The notes under the pieces were generated by a model. It saw only the letters and a list, made by a program, of their open reading frames with translations. It was not told the DNA's origin and searched no databases. Source: Perca fluviatilis (lineage: Eukaryota; Chordata; Actinopteri; Perciformes; Percidae). Taken from it: DNA of 64,000 nucleotides. The number at the start of each line of letters is the position of its first letter. The stretch's first letter is position 1. The translations under genes and the position numbers were made by a program. The stretch is from positions 11,875,580 to 11,939,579 of the forward strand of contig NC_053134.1 of the NCBI RefSeq assembly GCF_010015445.1, given 5' to 3'. Shown piece by piece: positions 1-13,131 of the stretch.

Positions 1-1794
1 GGCACTCCGACTTGTGGGGATGTTCTGGTCAGTCTCTGCTTTTTCAATCATGTCAGTTTTTTTTTCCTGGGCACCGCTCAGGTCCTATCCGAGCGCTCTC
101 TTGGCCAGTAGTAATCCCAATGAAAAGCCTCTGTGTGTGAAATGACTACGTTTTATGGGAGCTGGGAGAGGACTTGAGCAAGGCACATTTTTGATTCGGA
201 GAATCAATCAAGACATGATCTGTTGGTTTACAGTTTCTCAGGTTTAGACAAATGTAAAGGTAGACTTTATCCTTTTTTGAACACGCTATCATATTTGTAC
301 AGTTTTAGATTGATTGCTTGAGAATTGTGGTCATAGATTGGAAAATATATTCACCGTAACCTCTGGACTCTCCTTTGAATACTCATCATCGAGGGTTTTG
401 ACAGGTTAACAAATGAGGCTTCGCGTGATGCAGACATTTCAATGATATTGGTTTTTAACAGCACCTTTTGACGCATCGACCCAGTAATGGATGTCTCTAC
501 TAGGAATACTTGGACATTATTCTGCAGACACCAGTAGTGCAGGAAGGACAAGAGACAATGGAGGCGATATTGTTAAATGAAATGCATCCTAAGTGGCTTT
601 CAGCATTCAGAGTCGTGTATCCCAAAAGATCTGTGACCCCAATAACGGCACAGTTCCCTCTGCGTAATAAATGCATTATGGTCTCTCAGGGGATTGAAGT
701 GAAAACATCTTCCCTATTTGTTTCAAAAGAGAAAAAGAATTTAATGTCTGGACAAGGGCCTGGGTTTGGAGGATTTTAGTGAGGTTAAAATGTCACTGAC
801 TGGCACACTATAATTTCAGTTTAATTCTCTATTTGAAACTTCCTCAACGTTAAAACTAAAAATGTTCGTCCCTAGTAAGGGTTTAAACAATTAATTAAAT
901 ATGCCACACAAACAACACAGAGTAGTGACTGGAGAGAAGGACCACAATGACACAGAGTCTGTTGGTTGCAACATCTGTTACTTTTCTAGCTCGGTTTCTG
1001 AGGTTGACCGATAAATGCATCAATATGGGATTGTCTTTAGGTGGTGCCCTTTCATCTTAGTTCAAACCATAGTGCTTTGAGTTGAAGTGCTAATGATTTG
1101 CCTATATGGATGGTGCACACATAGTTTAACCCCCTGGATCACCTATAAATATGAACAATATCTTCCTCCAAAGAGCATAAAACAAAAACATGGAAAGAGC
1201 TGTTCTTGCTTCCTTCTTTTTCTCCTTCATGTAACTGTCAGTAATCCCACGTATGAATCTATACGTAGCACGTATGGATTGTGGAAGTATGTTCAGTAAA
1301 TAAGGAGCATTGTTGCGTCAGGAATATCCACGTGCTTGTATCAACTGAGTTAAGAGGAGCAGTAAATTAAATCTGTGTTTCTGGTTTCTTTGCCATGACC
1401 ACTAACTTTAGATGTATTGTACCATTTAGATTTATGGTAACATGACCACTGTTAGGCAGGTCATATGAGAAATCTAATCATTTTTTAATTATGCTACTTA
1501 TAAGTAATTAAAAAAGTAATTACATGACTTACTTATTACTCAACATTACTTTTGTTACTTGGCCAAGTTCCGGTAAAGTTGCCCTTCAACTCAACACCTC
1601 CAAAGCCAAAACATCTACATGTAGCATCTTCTGTATCTTTAATGCTTTAATGACTATTTGTATGTTCTATATATAATTGACATGGCTATGCGGTTCCCCT
1701 CAGCTCTGTGAAGCATATCTATATATTAGATATCATTATCCCTGCTCTAAACCTAAGTTTATGCGTCGTAAAAGGGTTGTAAACATATCCCGTA
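1..1794. other. TMTC2 intron 1, left end
   Basis: No exon or RNA gene recognised. Positions about 1480-1560 are rich in AGTAATTA/TTACTTAT words, like the eroded end of a fish transposon. Otherwise it looks like unique, AT-rich intron sequence. Confidence 0.5.
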
Positions 1795-2290
1795 TAAAAT
1801 ATGGACGTAGTCTCCATGATGTCACCCATAAGTTTATACAGAGCCAAAACGAAGCTCAAAGTAGAACAGACAGCTCTGGCCATTGCCATCTTGGCAGTGC
1901 CTGGTGTCGGCTAATGCAAAAATGAGCAAAGAGGAGGAGCGTGGATGGAGCTGAGGCGGGCTTAATCAAACCTAGAGTCCTCCTCGCCTCCTGTGACATC
2001 AGCCACCTGTCACTCAAAGCGCAACACCCTAAGTATGCAGAACTTTAAGCCTGTATTTAATTTAAATAATTGAGTTATAAAAGAATTCAGCCCCCATAAT
2101 TGTCATGCTATAGAGGGCAAAACCGTTTTTGTATGTTTAATTCTGCTGTAAATTTGGGCATTTTAAAATGGGGGTCTATGGGGATTGACTCCCTTTTGGA
2201 GCCAGTCTCAAGTGGCCACTCGATGAACAAAATTTTTTGGCTTCATTTTTTTTTCAGCACTGGAGGTTTCAGCTTGGTTGTAACGTAAAT
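1795..2290. repeat. Interspersed repeat of a type common in fish genomes
   Basis: The block containing CCATGATGTCACCCATA, GGCTAATGCAAAAATG, GGGGTCTATGGGGATTGAC and GCCAGTCTCAAGTGGCCA is one I recognise as dispersed in many percomorph genomes. I do not know its class, and no clear termini or target duplication were found, so the limits are approximate. Confidence 0.55.
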
Positions 2291-3659
2291 TTGTTAGCTT
2301 GACAAACATTTGGTACATTTCATGCATGTCTTTGATTGTGTTTCATCAAAAGGACCCACGTTTTCTCTGTTTATAATAACTGCTCATAATTGTTATCGCT
2401 TATGGGTTGGCGCGCCCAAGGCTCACTGTGATGGTTTTCAGCCCACTGTAGTAAATGTTGCCAGGAATCTTTGTGCCTCGATCGGAATAATTATCTACAA
2501 AATGTGCCCTAGTTGTTTTGAGGCTGTTTAAGTTACAGTATGTGCTCGCAGCAGATCAATATTGAGGGAAGATACAGGCTAATGAAATGAGTGAGACAAA
2601 TCTCTTTGACTGTGTGCAGTAAGGAATACAGTTGAGGTGAAAAAGCTTGTGTCTTGTGTCTGAATTTTCACTGTAAGCATTTTAGATATGATGCACCGCC
2701 TTAAGGAAAGTAGAGAATTGAAGTGAACAATGTGGTGAGTGAAAGTGATGAAGAAAATGTTTATGAAAAGTAATTTGAGATGGTTTTAAGGCATTTAATC
2801 AGATTTTCATACATAAAGGAGTATGTGTTTTTAAGGAGAAACCTCATGAAAAGTGCGGTTTGGTTGCGAATAAAAGATGTCGCCATCTTATGAACTATCC
2901 CGATGTAAGCAGTAACAAGTTTTTTTCCTCATTGGCCATGAAAAGAGTTTTGCTATTGATGTCTTGTTTTTGCAGTCCGTAGCCTCTTTAGATTTGGTGT
3001 TTGAGGGATCGAACTATTAGTCAAACAATAGGAACGCATGAGCAAACAGTCTCATTTTGATTACTTGCAGATTTAAGTCACGAAAGCACTTAGTGGTCAA
3101 CTCTACAGATGTTATGGCTTTGAAACTGCTTTAAAGCCACAAATGAAGGCTTGAACCCAGTATGTTGAATAGGGTGAATTAAAATGTCTTTTTGGGTTTA
3201 TAATGGTGTTTGGTTCTATGTTTAAGAAAAGAAATGGCAGTATATGTGCTGAATACAGAAGATGAAATAATAAAGCCTATCCTCTTGCACTGGGATGTGC
3301 TCCAGCTTTTGCAATCCTTAAAGGGGCAGGAAAAACAGTCTTCTGGCAAACAGAAGATCTTGCATGGCTTGTTCCTCATAATAAAAGGGTATTGAGGCAT
3401 GCACAAGGCAGATTTACTTTTATCAGAAAACATTTATGAAAGGTATTGTCATAATAAACTAAATCTCCTTCATTTTGACATCACAGTATTTTTTATAGCC
3501 AAGGGTCAGAGTTTGAAATAGCTGCTGCCCAAGGTTACGCTGAGTGATTTTGTGTGTTCTTAATTGCTAGTAGTCATCCATACATATATAGATATAAACC
3601 CACTTTTGGAAACGCAAAGGCTGAATGTAAAAATATGTCCAACACAGATGGCACCATTC
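2291..3659. other. TMTC2 intron 1, unremarkable
   Basis: AT-rich intron sequence without recognisable exons, RNA genes or clear repeats. Confidence 0.5.
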
Positions 3660-3790
3660 TTTATTAGGGCGATTAAATCGATTAGTCGTTCGACAGAAAA
3701 TGAATGGTCAACATTTTGATAGTAATGGTTTAAGTTATTTAAGAATAAAGAAAAAAAGTACTTTGAAGACGTCACCTTGGGGTTTCCAAA
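3660..3790. mobile_element. Eroded hAT-like MITE fragment
   Basis: The words GATTAAATCGATTAGTCG and GTCAACATTTTGATA correspond to parts of the intact element at 44805-45094 (GATTAATCGATTAGTTGA and the AATCGATTATCAAAATAG end). No termini remain. Confidence 0.5.
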
Positions 3791-6700
3791 ATTTAAAAAA
3801 AAACAAACTTTGTCAAACACTTAGACCAAATGATAAATCAAATGAACGTAAAGAAAGATTACCAGAATAATGCAGCATATACAAAAGACCAAGAACGTCC
3901 ATAAAACAAATATTATAGGCAACTGTTTGGTTAATTCCTCTGTTATCTGCAAGTAGCAAGCATACATGACATACTTAATAACTGTATAACTTAATACCAC
4001 CCTTGCCTCTGGTAATCACTACTCGGACTCGGAGAAGAGATGGGCTATATTTGTTTGGGTTTTTCCTCCTCCCATTGGGTCCCAGTGATGCACGATGCTG
4101 GTTGAGGCTGCTGCTAACCCTTGGCTACCCCTTATGCTTCACAGGCCACAGTCAACCCGCCCAACTGCTAATACATGACCGCCAAACCTCAGTCCCACGA
4201 CCCTCCCTGTATACACACCATATGTGGATCCCAAAACACTGGTATCCACAGACAACCGGGCTTACAAGTTGCCAGCGCCCTGCAAGATATACTGTACATG
4301 CCAAAGCTGTAGATTTGTCATGGAACACCCATGCTAGATTTGGGAGGATGACAACCACAAACCATAGATAAAGGGGTGAAAACATAGTCTCGCAAGTTTC
4401 TTATCTGGCCAACCGCATGCATGTTCACATGCTCTCCTCTAACTGAGCGCCTTCATAACGGTTCAGCAGCATGGGGTTGAATTTCTCCCTCAGCGCAATA
4501 AACTCACTTTGTAAGCAAAGCTCCTTATTGTGGCGTTAGATTACACTTAGAGGCTGGCATCCACTTTCTCTCTTTAAACTACAAGGTGGACTTCTAAAGC
4601 AACTTACAGCAGTTGTGGCGTAATACAAAACCAAACCCGAGCAGGGGATCACACGAACCGCAAACAGTTACCCATTTCTACCTTTTGTAATCAATAGCCA
4701 TTAAGTATCCTCTTTCAGTGACTGTGGAGTTTTTTTTGTCTGTAGCCCAGAACAGCTGTCAGAACAGAAAATCAAACATGTGTTTTTTTCCCGCTGCACT
4801 TGACAAAGAACTCATATTTTACTACAGCTCATATCAGTTCTGACTGTGAAAAGCACTCTGAAGCGAGCTCTGACTTTCATCAGCCAGTTTTCGGGTTTGT
4901 TGGTGCATGTGGAGGGGTTTGTGTTTTTCATGTGCACATGACAGCCTTTACCTGGTGATGGTGAAGCCAGTAGTTGATGGAGTAGATGATCAGGATGATG
5001 TGTTGACAGATTATGTTAGTTTTTATTTAAATGGGTTGGTAAAATAGTTTTGGGCGAGCTGTGATAATTTGGGCTACTTTTGTACCATTTGGGCAGTTTC
5101 CACCAACAAAGTTTGGCTATTTTCCAGTAAATCGACTCCTCCTTTCATCCTGTCATCATTCAGTAGTGTCCTCTGTTTTTGCCTGTCATGTGACATGCTC
5201 ATTTCTTATCTTTAGGTGCTGGTAGGCAGATTTCATAACCTTCGAAACAGAGCCGAGCCAGCTGTTTCGGCTGTTTGTTGTACTTTACAGACATGACAGT
5301 GCTATGCATCTTCTAATCTAACTCTCAGCGAGAAAAGGAAATAAGCATATTTCCCAAAATATGGAACAGCTCTTTTAATCTGGATTTTGCTTAGCATATT
5401 CAAAGTTTCGCAAATAAAGACCCCTACAGCCTGTTGGATTCTTTGAACTTTGGAATACACATAAAGTAACTGGTTGAGTAACTGCTGGTTGAGAATGAGC
5501 TGCACTAACATTTTAAGCTGCCTGCTGTTATCATAACCTGAAGCAATAATCCCCCCCACCCCCCAAGCTTTATGCATTTAGCTGAGTTGCGAGAAATTGT
5601 TGCTGAAGATAATGTAAGAAATAAATCTTTTTGTATTGCAAAACTAGTTTTTGTTTGTTTGTTTGTTTGACAAAATACCTATAATATGATGAGGTAAAAA
5701 TGAGTCATGCAAGCTGTGATAAAACTCCCATTGATCTCAGCATGGGATACTGACACTGTGTTGTTCCTTAATTATAATATAAGTACCAGTAGCTTCACAA
5801 AACCAATATAAATTCATTAGATTGGCAATCTCGGCGTTGAACCCTAGCTGAGCACTGCACACTCTCTTTCCATTTTCACGCATGACTACTCCAGCTAACT
5901 CTTGTAAAATATACTAATATGCATAAGGCTTTCTGGCTTTCTATGTCAGAACAGGGCCAACAGTGTGTGGGGGTAAATCGGTTTGTGCTTCTCACCTCAT
6001 AAAAATCCTGAGCGGGGGAGATTGAGAGAGATGGTGTGAAGGCTTGAGGGAATTAAGATTCAGGGGAGGTCAGATGACAGCCCTGCTACCTTTACTCAAG
6101 GGAACCGTTATAGTGTTTGGTATTGAGATGTAGGAGTAGTGAAGTGATTATACTAGAAGCTTTGTTGCCCAAGTGCGCTACAGCTGGTATTTTGTTTACC
6201 TTCAATGTCTTTGTAGCACGAAATTGGAGACCTTACAAAGAAAATAGCCGGAACATAACCTGCAGGAGGTTATTGTGAAAGTGTTTTAGGTGGATTTTAG
6301 GTGCAGTGATTTATGATCGTATCTTCATTTGTACATGTATAAAGTTTTAAAATACTGTAAAACATGCATTCTTTGGGGATATAGTATGTTCATATTTCAT
6401 TCACATCCACATGATTTATTCTGCGGCGGGAGATAGCCTTTCTCCTTTTCCTGTTTCCTCTTGATAAGCGTCCAGAAGCGCAGAACTTCACCGGATAATA
6501 CAGATAGAGGAAGGGTGGCGGTCTAAGTACAGCTGTGTTGTTTAGAGGTTTTGTCATTGTGGCACAATAGAGTGTTATTTGGAGGAGTGATGAGGAGATG
6601 ATAGTGATTATTATAGAGAGTTGAAAATAGAAGGAATTGGCAACAGCGGTTGAAAAACTGTTTTGTTCAAAAACAGGGAATCTGCATGGCTTGATGCTAA

Positions 6701-8079
6701 GCTGTTTGAGTTTGAATTGAAATTGTAATTTCCTGTTTCACCATACAGCTTTTGGTTTTGTGGTACACCATTTCCAGCCCAATGGAAACTCACCAATTCA
6801 CTCAGGTTTGGCTCAGTAGCAAGGTAATTATTCTGTGTTTAGAACCATAAAGCACACCATCCTTCAAGTTAACTATCCTCCTTCATTATCTAGGCAGGGT
6901 CAGGAAGCATTTAAGCCAATTTTCCCATTCTGATGGCCTGCCCATTTAAGCATTGCTCATTAGTTAGCTCCCCCATCTCACGGAGGGGAACTGAACTCCT
7001 CATTTTTGCACAGTTAGTCTCAGGTACTCGGAGCTTGCTGGAGATAAGGTGAATCGCTGTTTAAGTAAACATGGCGGTCCTGACTGCAAGCAACCCACAG
7101 TGGAAGTCTGCCTTGATAAATGGGATAAATCTGCATTTGATAATTGCTGTTTTCCCGCTTCTGTCAGCCCGAGATAAACCAGCCACCGTATTTATCTTTC
7201 TACAGAATGTAATTTGTTTCTCACCATCATTTTGATATTCATGGATTACTGGCTATGGGGCAGGCTGTATGGTTATAGTGCTTTCATGATGAGCTATGAC
7301 AACACTGTAATGCATTTTTGATGTGTTTTTGGGGAAATCTACCACACCACTCAGTTTAAAATATTTTTTCACCCTTTCAGTGTATTATTTCATATTTTAA
7401 TCTGGTGGATTGTATTGAAGGCCACTGAATTATGCATGTTTTGCTTTTGATACATTGCCAGTGTATATGAGCTCTTTGATGCATTTCACTTTCATTTTGA
7501 TAAAAAAAAAAACACAACAGAGAACTTGGACTCTGTCAATACATTGATTAGTTGCACCTCGCCTAAAAGAAATTCAGCATCCAAGTAATTCTTTTTCATG
7601 TGGATTTGACTTAAGGAAACATCGATAGGCGCTGTCCTGTTGTAGATTGGTATCTCTGCTCTGTAGACATGGCGAGCAGACAGATTAGAGGTCACCACTG
7701 AGTGCGACGGTGCCAGCTCATCCACCACGCTGGGTGCATTTCATCAAAATCCACATTTTTTTTCCTCCAAGACTCGCTCATTACCGTGATACCACATCCA
7801 GTCAATCCATTACTGAGGTGGCTGACAGCGACAATTTAATCTACACTCTGTGGTCTAGCTGTTTTTTTTTCAGTGAGTAGATGCTACGACCAGCAGCATC
7901 TACTCACTGATAGCGTTATCAGAACAAGGAACAATCCATGTGATATCCCTGTTGCACACAGGAAATATGTTTATCCTATTCCACCCAGACATGGAGTCGG
8001 AGATGCATGCTTTCTTTTATTCTCTGGAGAGATGGCCTCATAGAGTGACAATACATCAACTATTTTGATTTTGCAGAAG
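3791..8079. other. TMTC2 intron 1, no genes seen
   Basis: It contains the hairpin noted separately at 7870-7910, a short (GTTT)n run near 5650 and a C-run near 5550. The open frame at 4003-4371 shows no family motif and no splice context. Confidence 0.5.
7870..7910. repeat. Perfect short inverted repeat (16-bp arms, 9-base loop)
   Basis: TCAGTGAGTAGATGCT at 7870-7885 is followed by its exact reverse complement at 7895-7910. It would form a stable hairpin. It is much too short for the usual MITE, and its role is unknown. Confidence 0.9.
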
Positions 8080-8084
8080 GGAAG

Positions 8085-8414
8085 TTACAGGAAAAGCTTG
8101 ACATTTTGTGAAATATGCTTATTCGCTTTCTTGCTGACAGATAGATGAGAAGTTTGACACCACTCTCATATCTGTACCCTAATGAAGCCACCACCACTAG
8201 GTGGTTTACCTAACTTAGCACAAAGGAACTGGAAACAGGGGGAAACTGCTAGCCTGGCTCTGTCCAAAGGTAACAAAATCTTCCTATCAGCATCTCGAAA
8301 ATTCTGGTAGTCGGATTTTGTTAGCTTCAGACAGAGCCAGGCTAGCTGTATTCCACTATTTCCTGCCTTTGCTAAGCTAAGTTACCTGGCAGTTGAACTT
8401 TACCTTTAAGCATG
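8085..8414. mobile_element. Non-autonomous repeat with internal hairpin (family also at 12705)
   Basis: It contains TTGACATTTTGTGAAATATG and ATTCGCTTTCTTGC, then GAGAAG and CCACTCTCAT, a repeat very common in percomorph fish. Inside it, CTAGCCTGGCTCTGTC at 8249-8264 pairs with GACAGAGCCAGGCTAG at 8330-8345, and flanking bases extend the palindrome. The second copy at 12705-13045 shares the GAGAAG..CCACTCTCAT block. Confidence 0.7.
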
Positions 8415-9907
8415 TAGCCTCGTGTCCTTTTTAACTGTGGAAATGTGGAGGAAGTGTTCTTTCCATCAGCGCTCTATAGTTGTGAATTATGTATTGAACA
8501 CCAAAAAGAACAACTTGGCTAAAATCACTTGTAACCCAGTCATCCATACAAATGACGTTGTAGCATGACATCATGTCTGTCCCTCTAGTCCATCTCAGAG
8601 GGGAATATGGTACTTTTATGATGTTATACGATGCGTTTTATGGTTTCATAATGGAGTTTCCTGCAGCATTTTAAACAGGGCCGTATATTTTGAAACCCCT
8701 GCTGATTGTTTAAAAACTTGGATTATATTAAACCTTCTGCAGGGAATTGCATCTGACATATTTTATTATTGCACTGGATTCTGTTGGTCTAAATTCATAC
8801 GCTATAATTATTTGCTCTCGCCCTTGGACCATTGGTAGAATTTGTATTGCTAAGGTGTTTCAGAGCTGAGTTGAAAACGTGGCTTGAGTTAATGTACCTT
8901 TGAACCCCTTTAGCCAACTTTTGCTTTGACCTAAGTTAAGGGTCAAATGGATGGGGTTTGACTTCATTGGTTCCAATGTGAGAGTCGAGTACAGCCAAAT
9001 GGTTTCGTTGTACCAGCTGTGTTTAACAGATCACAGATCAGAATTTGAAAAGATCGTAGATAATTAGCACAGATCCTTGAAAAGAAGACAGATTTGGTTG
9101 GGGTTGGCCCCTGTGGTACCCCTCTTTAGCTATAGTTTCTCTCTGGCTAATGCTGGAATGTGACAACTGGTCACGGCAGAAGAAAGGAGGGCCTATTCTG
9201 GATTGGATATAGTGCTGTATGGCCTGTTAGTGCAGCATACTTGCCCATTACAAATGCTGCACGTGAATCTGGCCACTGAAAGCTGATAAAGCAGAGAGAA
9301 ACCTCGCTGCTCCTGAATCTGCAGGGTGGTTTGTTTTCTGTAGTCATACTCATTCCTTACGTACAACATAAAGGCACAGATCCTCTACATTCTCAAAATA
9401 GCTGCATATTAAAAAATTTTATCAAATCAAAAAAACAATTCTGGTGAAGCATTAAAGTATTTTTTTCTTTCTAATCAGAGACAGAAGACTTTCCAGCAGA
9501 AATAGAATGCTGCTTTGTTTCTCCAGCTGCTCCCTTGGCAGCATTGCAACACTGGGATCCTCCACTGGCTTTGTGATTTGTCATCAGCAATTAAAGTTGT
9601 CCTCATTATAATCTCCGCAGCAGGTCAAAATGATCCTGTTTTCTCAAAGGAACACCAAAGTTTGAACAAAAATTTGGTCTTCAAGGAACAGACTTGTACC
9701 ACAAAAAAATGGGCTCTTCATATTCACATTTGATTAGCCTTCAGCAAAAGTACCCTTTACTATTTATTCCTGTGGGCTACTTTATAGCACACAGTGTCAG
9801 GGGAACACAAAAGTTCAAGATCCAATGGTTTTCAGGGTCTGATACACAGATATAGTGGGCCTGCAACACTCTGGAGAGGGGGTAATGTTGATGCAGTGTG
9901 TCCATAA
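8415..9907. other. TMTC2 intron 1, unremarkable
   Basis: No exon, RNA gene or clear repeat was seen. Confidence 0.5.
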
Positions 9908-10239
9908 TAGGGCTGCACGACATGAGTAAAAATATCTAATTGCAATTATTTTGACTGATATTGCAATGGCGATATGATGCACAATTCACAGAGGGAATGA
10001 TCATTTTTGTATCATTATTCTCATTTTCATTGAAAAATATTAAAATAAAATAAAATAAAATGATTATAGTGTGATTTTTGACCAAACAAAGAATTTTTCT
10101 TCAGTCTGCAGGATCCGATTTGTAGGCTGGGATGTCTCTGCAGCATGACAACACTTCATTCCGAATGGTTTGACACATATTTTGCCTTTAACAAATAATA
10201 TGTGATTTCGATAAAATTGTGATTAATTGTGCAGCCCTA
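9908..10239. mobile_element. hAT-like MITE, 332 bp
   Basis: The ends are TAGGGCTGCACGAC and TTGTGCAGCCCTA, an inverted pair. The flanks GTCCATAA and GTCCACAC agree at 6 of 8 bases, as for an aged 8-bp hAT target duplication. The inside is AT-rich, has an (AAAAT)n run at 10039-10060 and no coding capacity. Confidence 0.75.
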
Positions 10240-12704
10240 GTCCACACCTGGTGCTCTGCAAGTGTGTGAGTAAATTGGAACGTGTGTGCACGTAAATTAT
10301 ACAGCTGGATTAAGGTGAAAAGTGGGCCAAGAACATTGGCTGTCCTTTCTGAGCCGTGACTCCTCACGACCCATCAGCATTCATCTATTCCCTGTAGAGA
10401 GAAATCAATGCCAGGCAACATTTTTGTCCTCTGTTCAAGCCCCCCCTTTTTAATTCAAGTGTGGAAGTGGGGCTTCCATAATCATGAGCGTAGGTGGCTG
10501 GAGGTGCACGGTTTTATAGGCCACTGTGCCAAAGCCGCAGCTTCTCTGGAACTAGGCCAGTGGAATTGATTGTAAAAGCAGAAGGTAAGATAAATTAAGG
10601 AGGTAAGGGAAAAGGGAATTGGAGTTGAACTTGGTGCTAAAAAATAATACTTGACCATGTGCTGGTGATAGTGAAGTAGTCATGCCACTAGAGATGTAAT
10701 AGTAACCTCAGGAGAATATTTGGACAAAAAAATTATGCCCATTAGTCACTTTTTCAAAAAAGCTGTATATGCAGTATATGAAACAAAATGGATGGATGTT
10801 CATAATGGAACAAAAAGGTACTATCCATGGCATGTTTGCCAAGCCAAAATTACAGTTGTAATTTTTCATGGCATTTGGTCTACACCTCATATAAAATGAT
10901 GATGATGCAAATGTCCGAAATCTCAGAAATGTACTGCTCACTATTGAGTGACCATTATATAGGGAGTAGTGAATGAGTGGACAAAGGAAAGATTTCTGAC
11001 ACGGCCATGTACCAAATAGTACATTTAAATATTCAAATTCTAAAAAAAAACCTTTATGTAGACTGCATGCTAACAATCCTGCAACACATTTTATAAATGC
11101 AAAGATTTCCCAGATTGAGTCCATGAAATTTAAATGTACTGTCACTATAGACTTAACTATTTCCCATTTTAAGATTGAATATTAGATTTTTTTCCTCATT
11201 CAAATAGTAGATGGAATTTTGAATGAAAGGTAACAGCCCTGTTGCTCATTTTTGCATATTATGGTTGGATTGTAAAAGTAGCAAATTAGGACCCCGACAA
11301 AGTAGCATAACTGCATAAATTCCTCTAGATGCAACAATGTGCATCTGCAGCAGCGAGCTGAGATAGGGCAACATCTGTCTGGCATTTTAACATATCATCA
11401 GCCTACACACAGCTGGGATTTATGTATTGTTTGGCAAAGTCAGAGAATAGCAGTCAATCCGTTTTTTAATCAAGTGTAACATTTATCACCGTGGATGCAG
11501 GCGACTCAGGGAGGCCACCCTAATTACCCGTCCACAGTCAGACATTGTAATCAACCGCCGAGACCATACTAGATGCAGAATTTGGACAGACTGATTGGCT
11601 GCTCATTTGTTTTGTTTTTTTGTAACATGCTGGAGGTTGTTTTTTGGTCCCACTGGTGGGATGATTGGATGAAGGGTGTAAAAGTTGGCCACTGTTTCTC
11701 TGATAAGTGTGGTAAGGCCAATGATTTTAGAAACCCTATAAAAGTCTCCACATCCAGTGCTCCGGGATATTGGGTAATTTAAATGTTTCTCACTGTGAAT
11801 GCTGCTGGGCACAGTACCATACTGTAGGCATATGGCATATTGTTTTTTAAATACCTATACATTTCACATTAGGGGCTCCTACTGTATCCAAATGGGAAGA
11901 AAAAGGGAGAAACAAACCTTTTTCCAAAGACCTTCCTGGTGGTCTCTGGGATGTTCATGGAGGTGTGAAACTTTTATTTGGTGTTGAATTGAACTGAACT
12001 GAACTGAACACTTTCTTTTTTTAAGTATTTTTCAGTTTGATTGCATTCACAAATATTGCTTTATTTATAGCACACATACTCAGTCTTGCAGGTCTGCTTG
12101 CTTCAATAAGCTCTTCTGCAATGACTTAAACAGTTAAAAAAGACTTCTTGTGCATCTGCAGTTAAACATTACGTTTTCATATTCGTCGCATAAAAACTCA
12201 ATTAATTCCACAGCTTTTTTTGAGGCGTGAGTTCTGACCCACACAAATCCCAAGCCAGTCTTTTCTTTCACTGCGTTTGATATATTTATGCCCTGGGGAG
12301 AGTAGACCTTTAGTTTTATTGGCCATTGATTTCCCATAGCCTTCCCCCTGGTGTGGGCAGAGGATTCATCACAGCCTTTTATTGACACCATCACTCAGGG
12401 GACGCTGTGGTGGGCTCAGCCTCCTTTTTAGCTGAGGTGCTAGCATTATGTGCAACTAGCTAACAGGAACTAGCTAATGGGAAGTGATCAATCAATCAGT
12501 TAGATGGAGGATGGAGATGGAGGATCAATCTGCTGAAAAATAGATGAAGTAGATGCACTCTCAATGATTGGTTAGAAATGTAGTGTATTAAGTAATGTCT
12601 CTGTAGAATATAATGTAATGACAGTGGACTTGTTTCCACATGTGTAATGTATTAAACCAAGTTTAATATCACTTGATCAGACACAATATTTAACTGTTCA
12701 TCAT
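10240..12704. other. TMTC2 intron 1, no genes seen
   Basis: The open frame at 10708-11145 (minus) lacks any recognisable domain. There is a small (GAACT)n run near 11990. Confidence 0.5.
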
Positions 12705-13045
12705 TAAAGGCATAGTTTTCTTACCGAGAGTCAGACGAGAAGATGGATACCACTCTCATGTCTCTGTTAAGAGCTGGAGCCAGGAAAACTAACTTTTTGT
12801 TTCTCCATTTCTGTTTATGTATGGAATAATCAAATGGAATAATGTGTGAATTAGTGAGCTTGGAGTTTTTGTTAGGCTTATTTGTGAACTTTGGACAGAG
12901 CTTGGGTAGCTCAGTCTTTTTAAGCAAATTCTTACCTATTTAGTTAATCACCTCCCTGCTCTATTGCTTTATATGTAATGGACAGACATGAGAGTGGTAG
13001 CAATCTTCTCATCTAATTTTTGGCCAGAAAGCAAATAATTGTGTT
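12705..13045. mobile_element. MITE with imperfect terminal inverted repeats (family of 8085)
   Basis: The arm at 12721-12770 (GAGAAGATGGATACCACTCT, CATGTCT) pairs with the arm at 12981-13033 (AGACATGAGAGTGGTAGCAA, TCTTCTC). The sequence matches the 8085-8414 repeat, so this is a short fold-back derivative. Confidence 0.7.
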
Positions 13046-13131
13046 TCTAACAATTAGTTTGATTGCTATATAAGATACATCATTGTACAACATGTGTACA
13101 CATGTTGCTTTGCATATTTAGGTTAGGTATT

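Noticed and set aside
4003..4371. 122-codon open frame on the plus strand
   Set aside because: No motif, no splice partners, located in intron 1; likely chance in a locally GC-richer stretch.
9908..10239. Possible CRISPR-like or other spaced direct repeat array in AT-rich regions
   Set aside because: The repeats seen here and elsewhere are inverted ends of MITEs or simple sequence; no regular spaced direct repeats exist in the window.
10708..11145. 145-codon open frame on the minus strand
   Set aside because: No recognisable family, no codon or splice support, AT-rich intron context.
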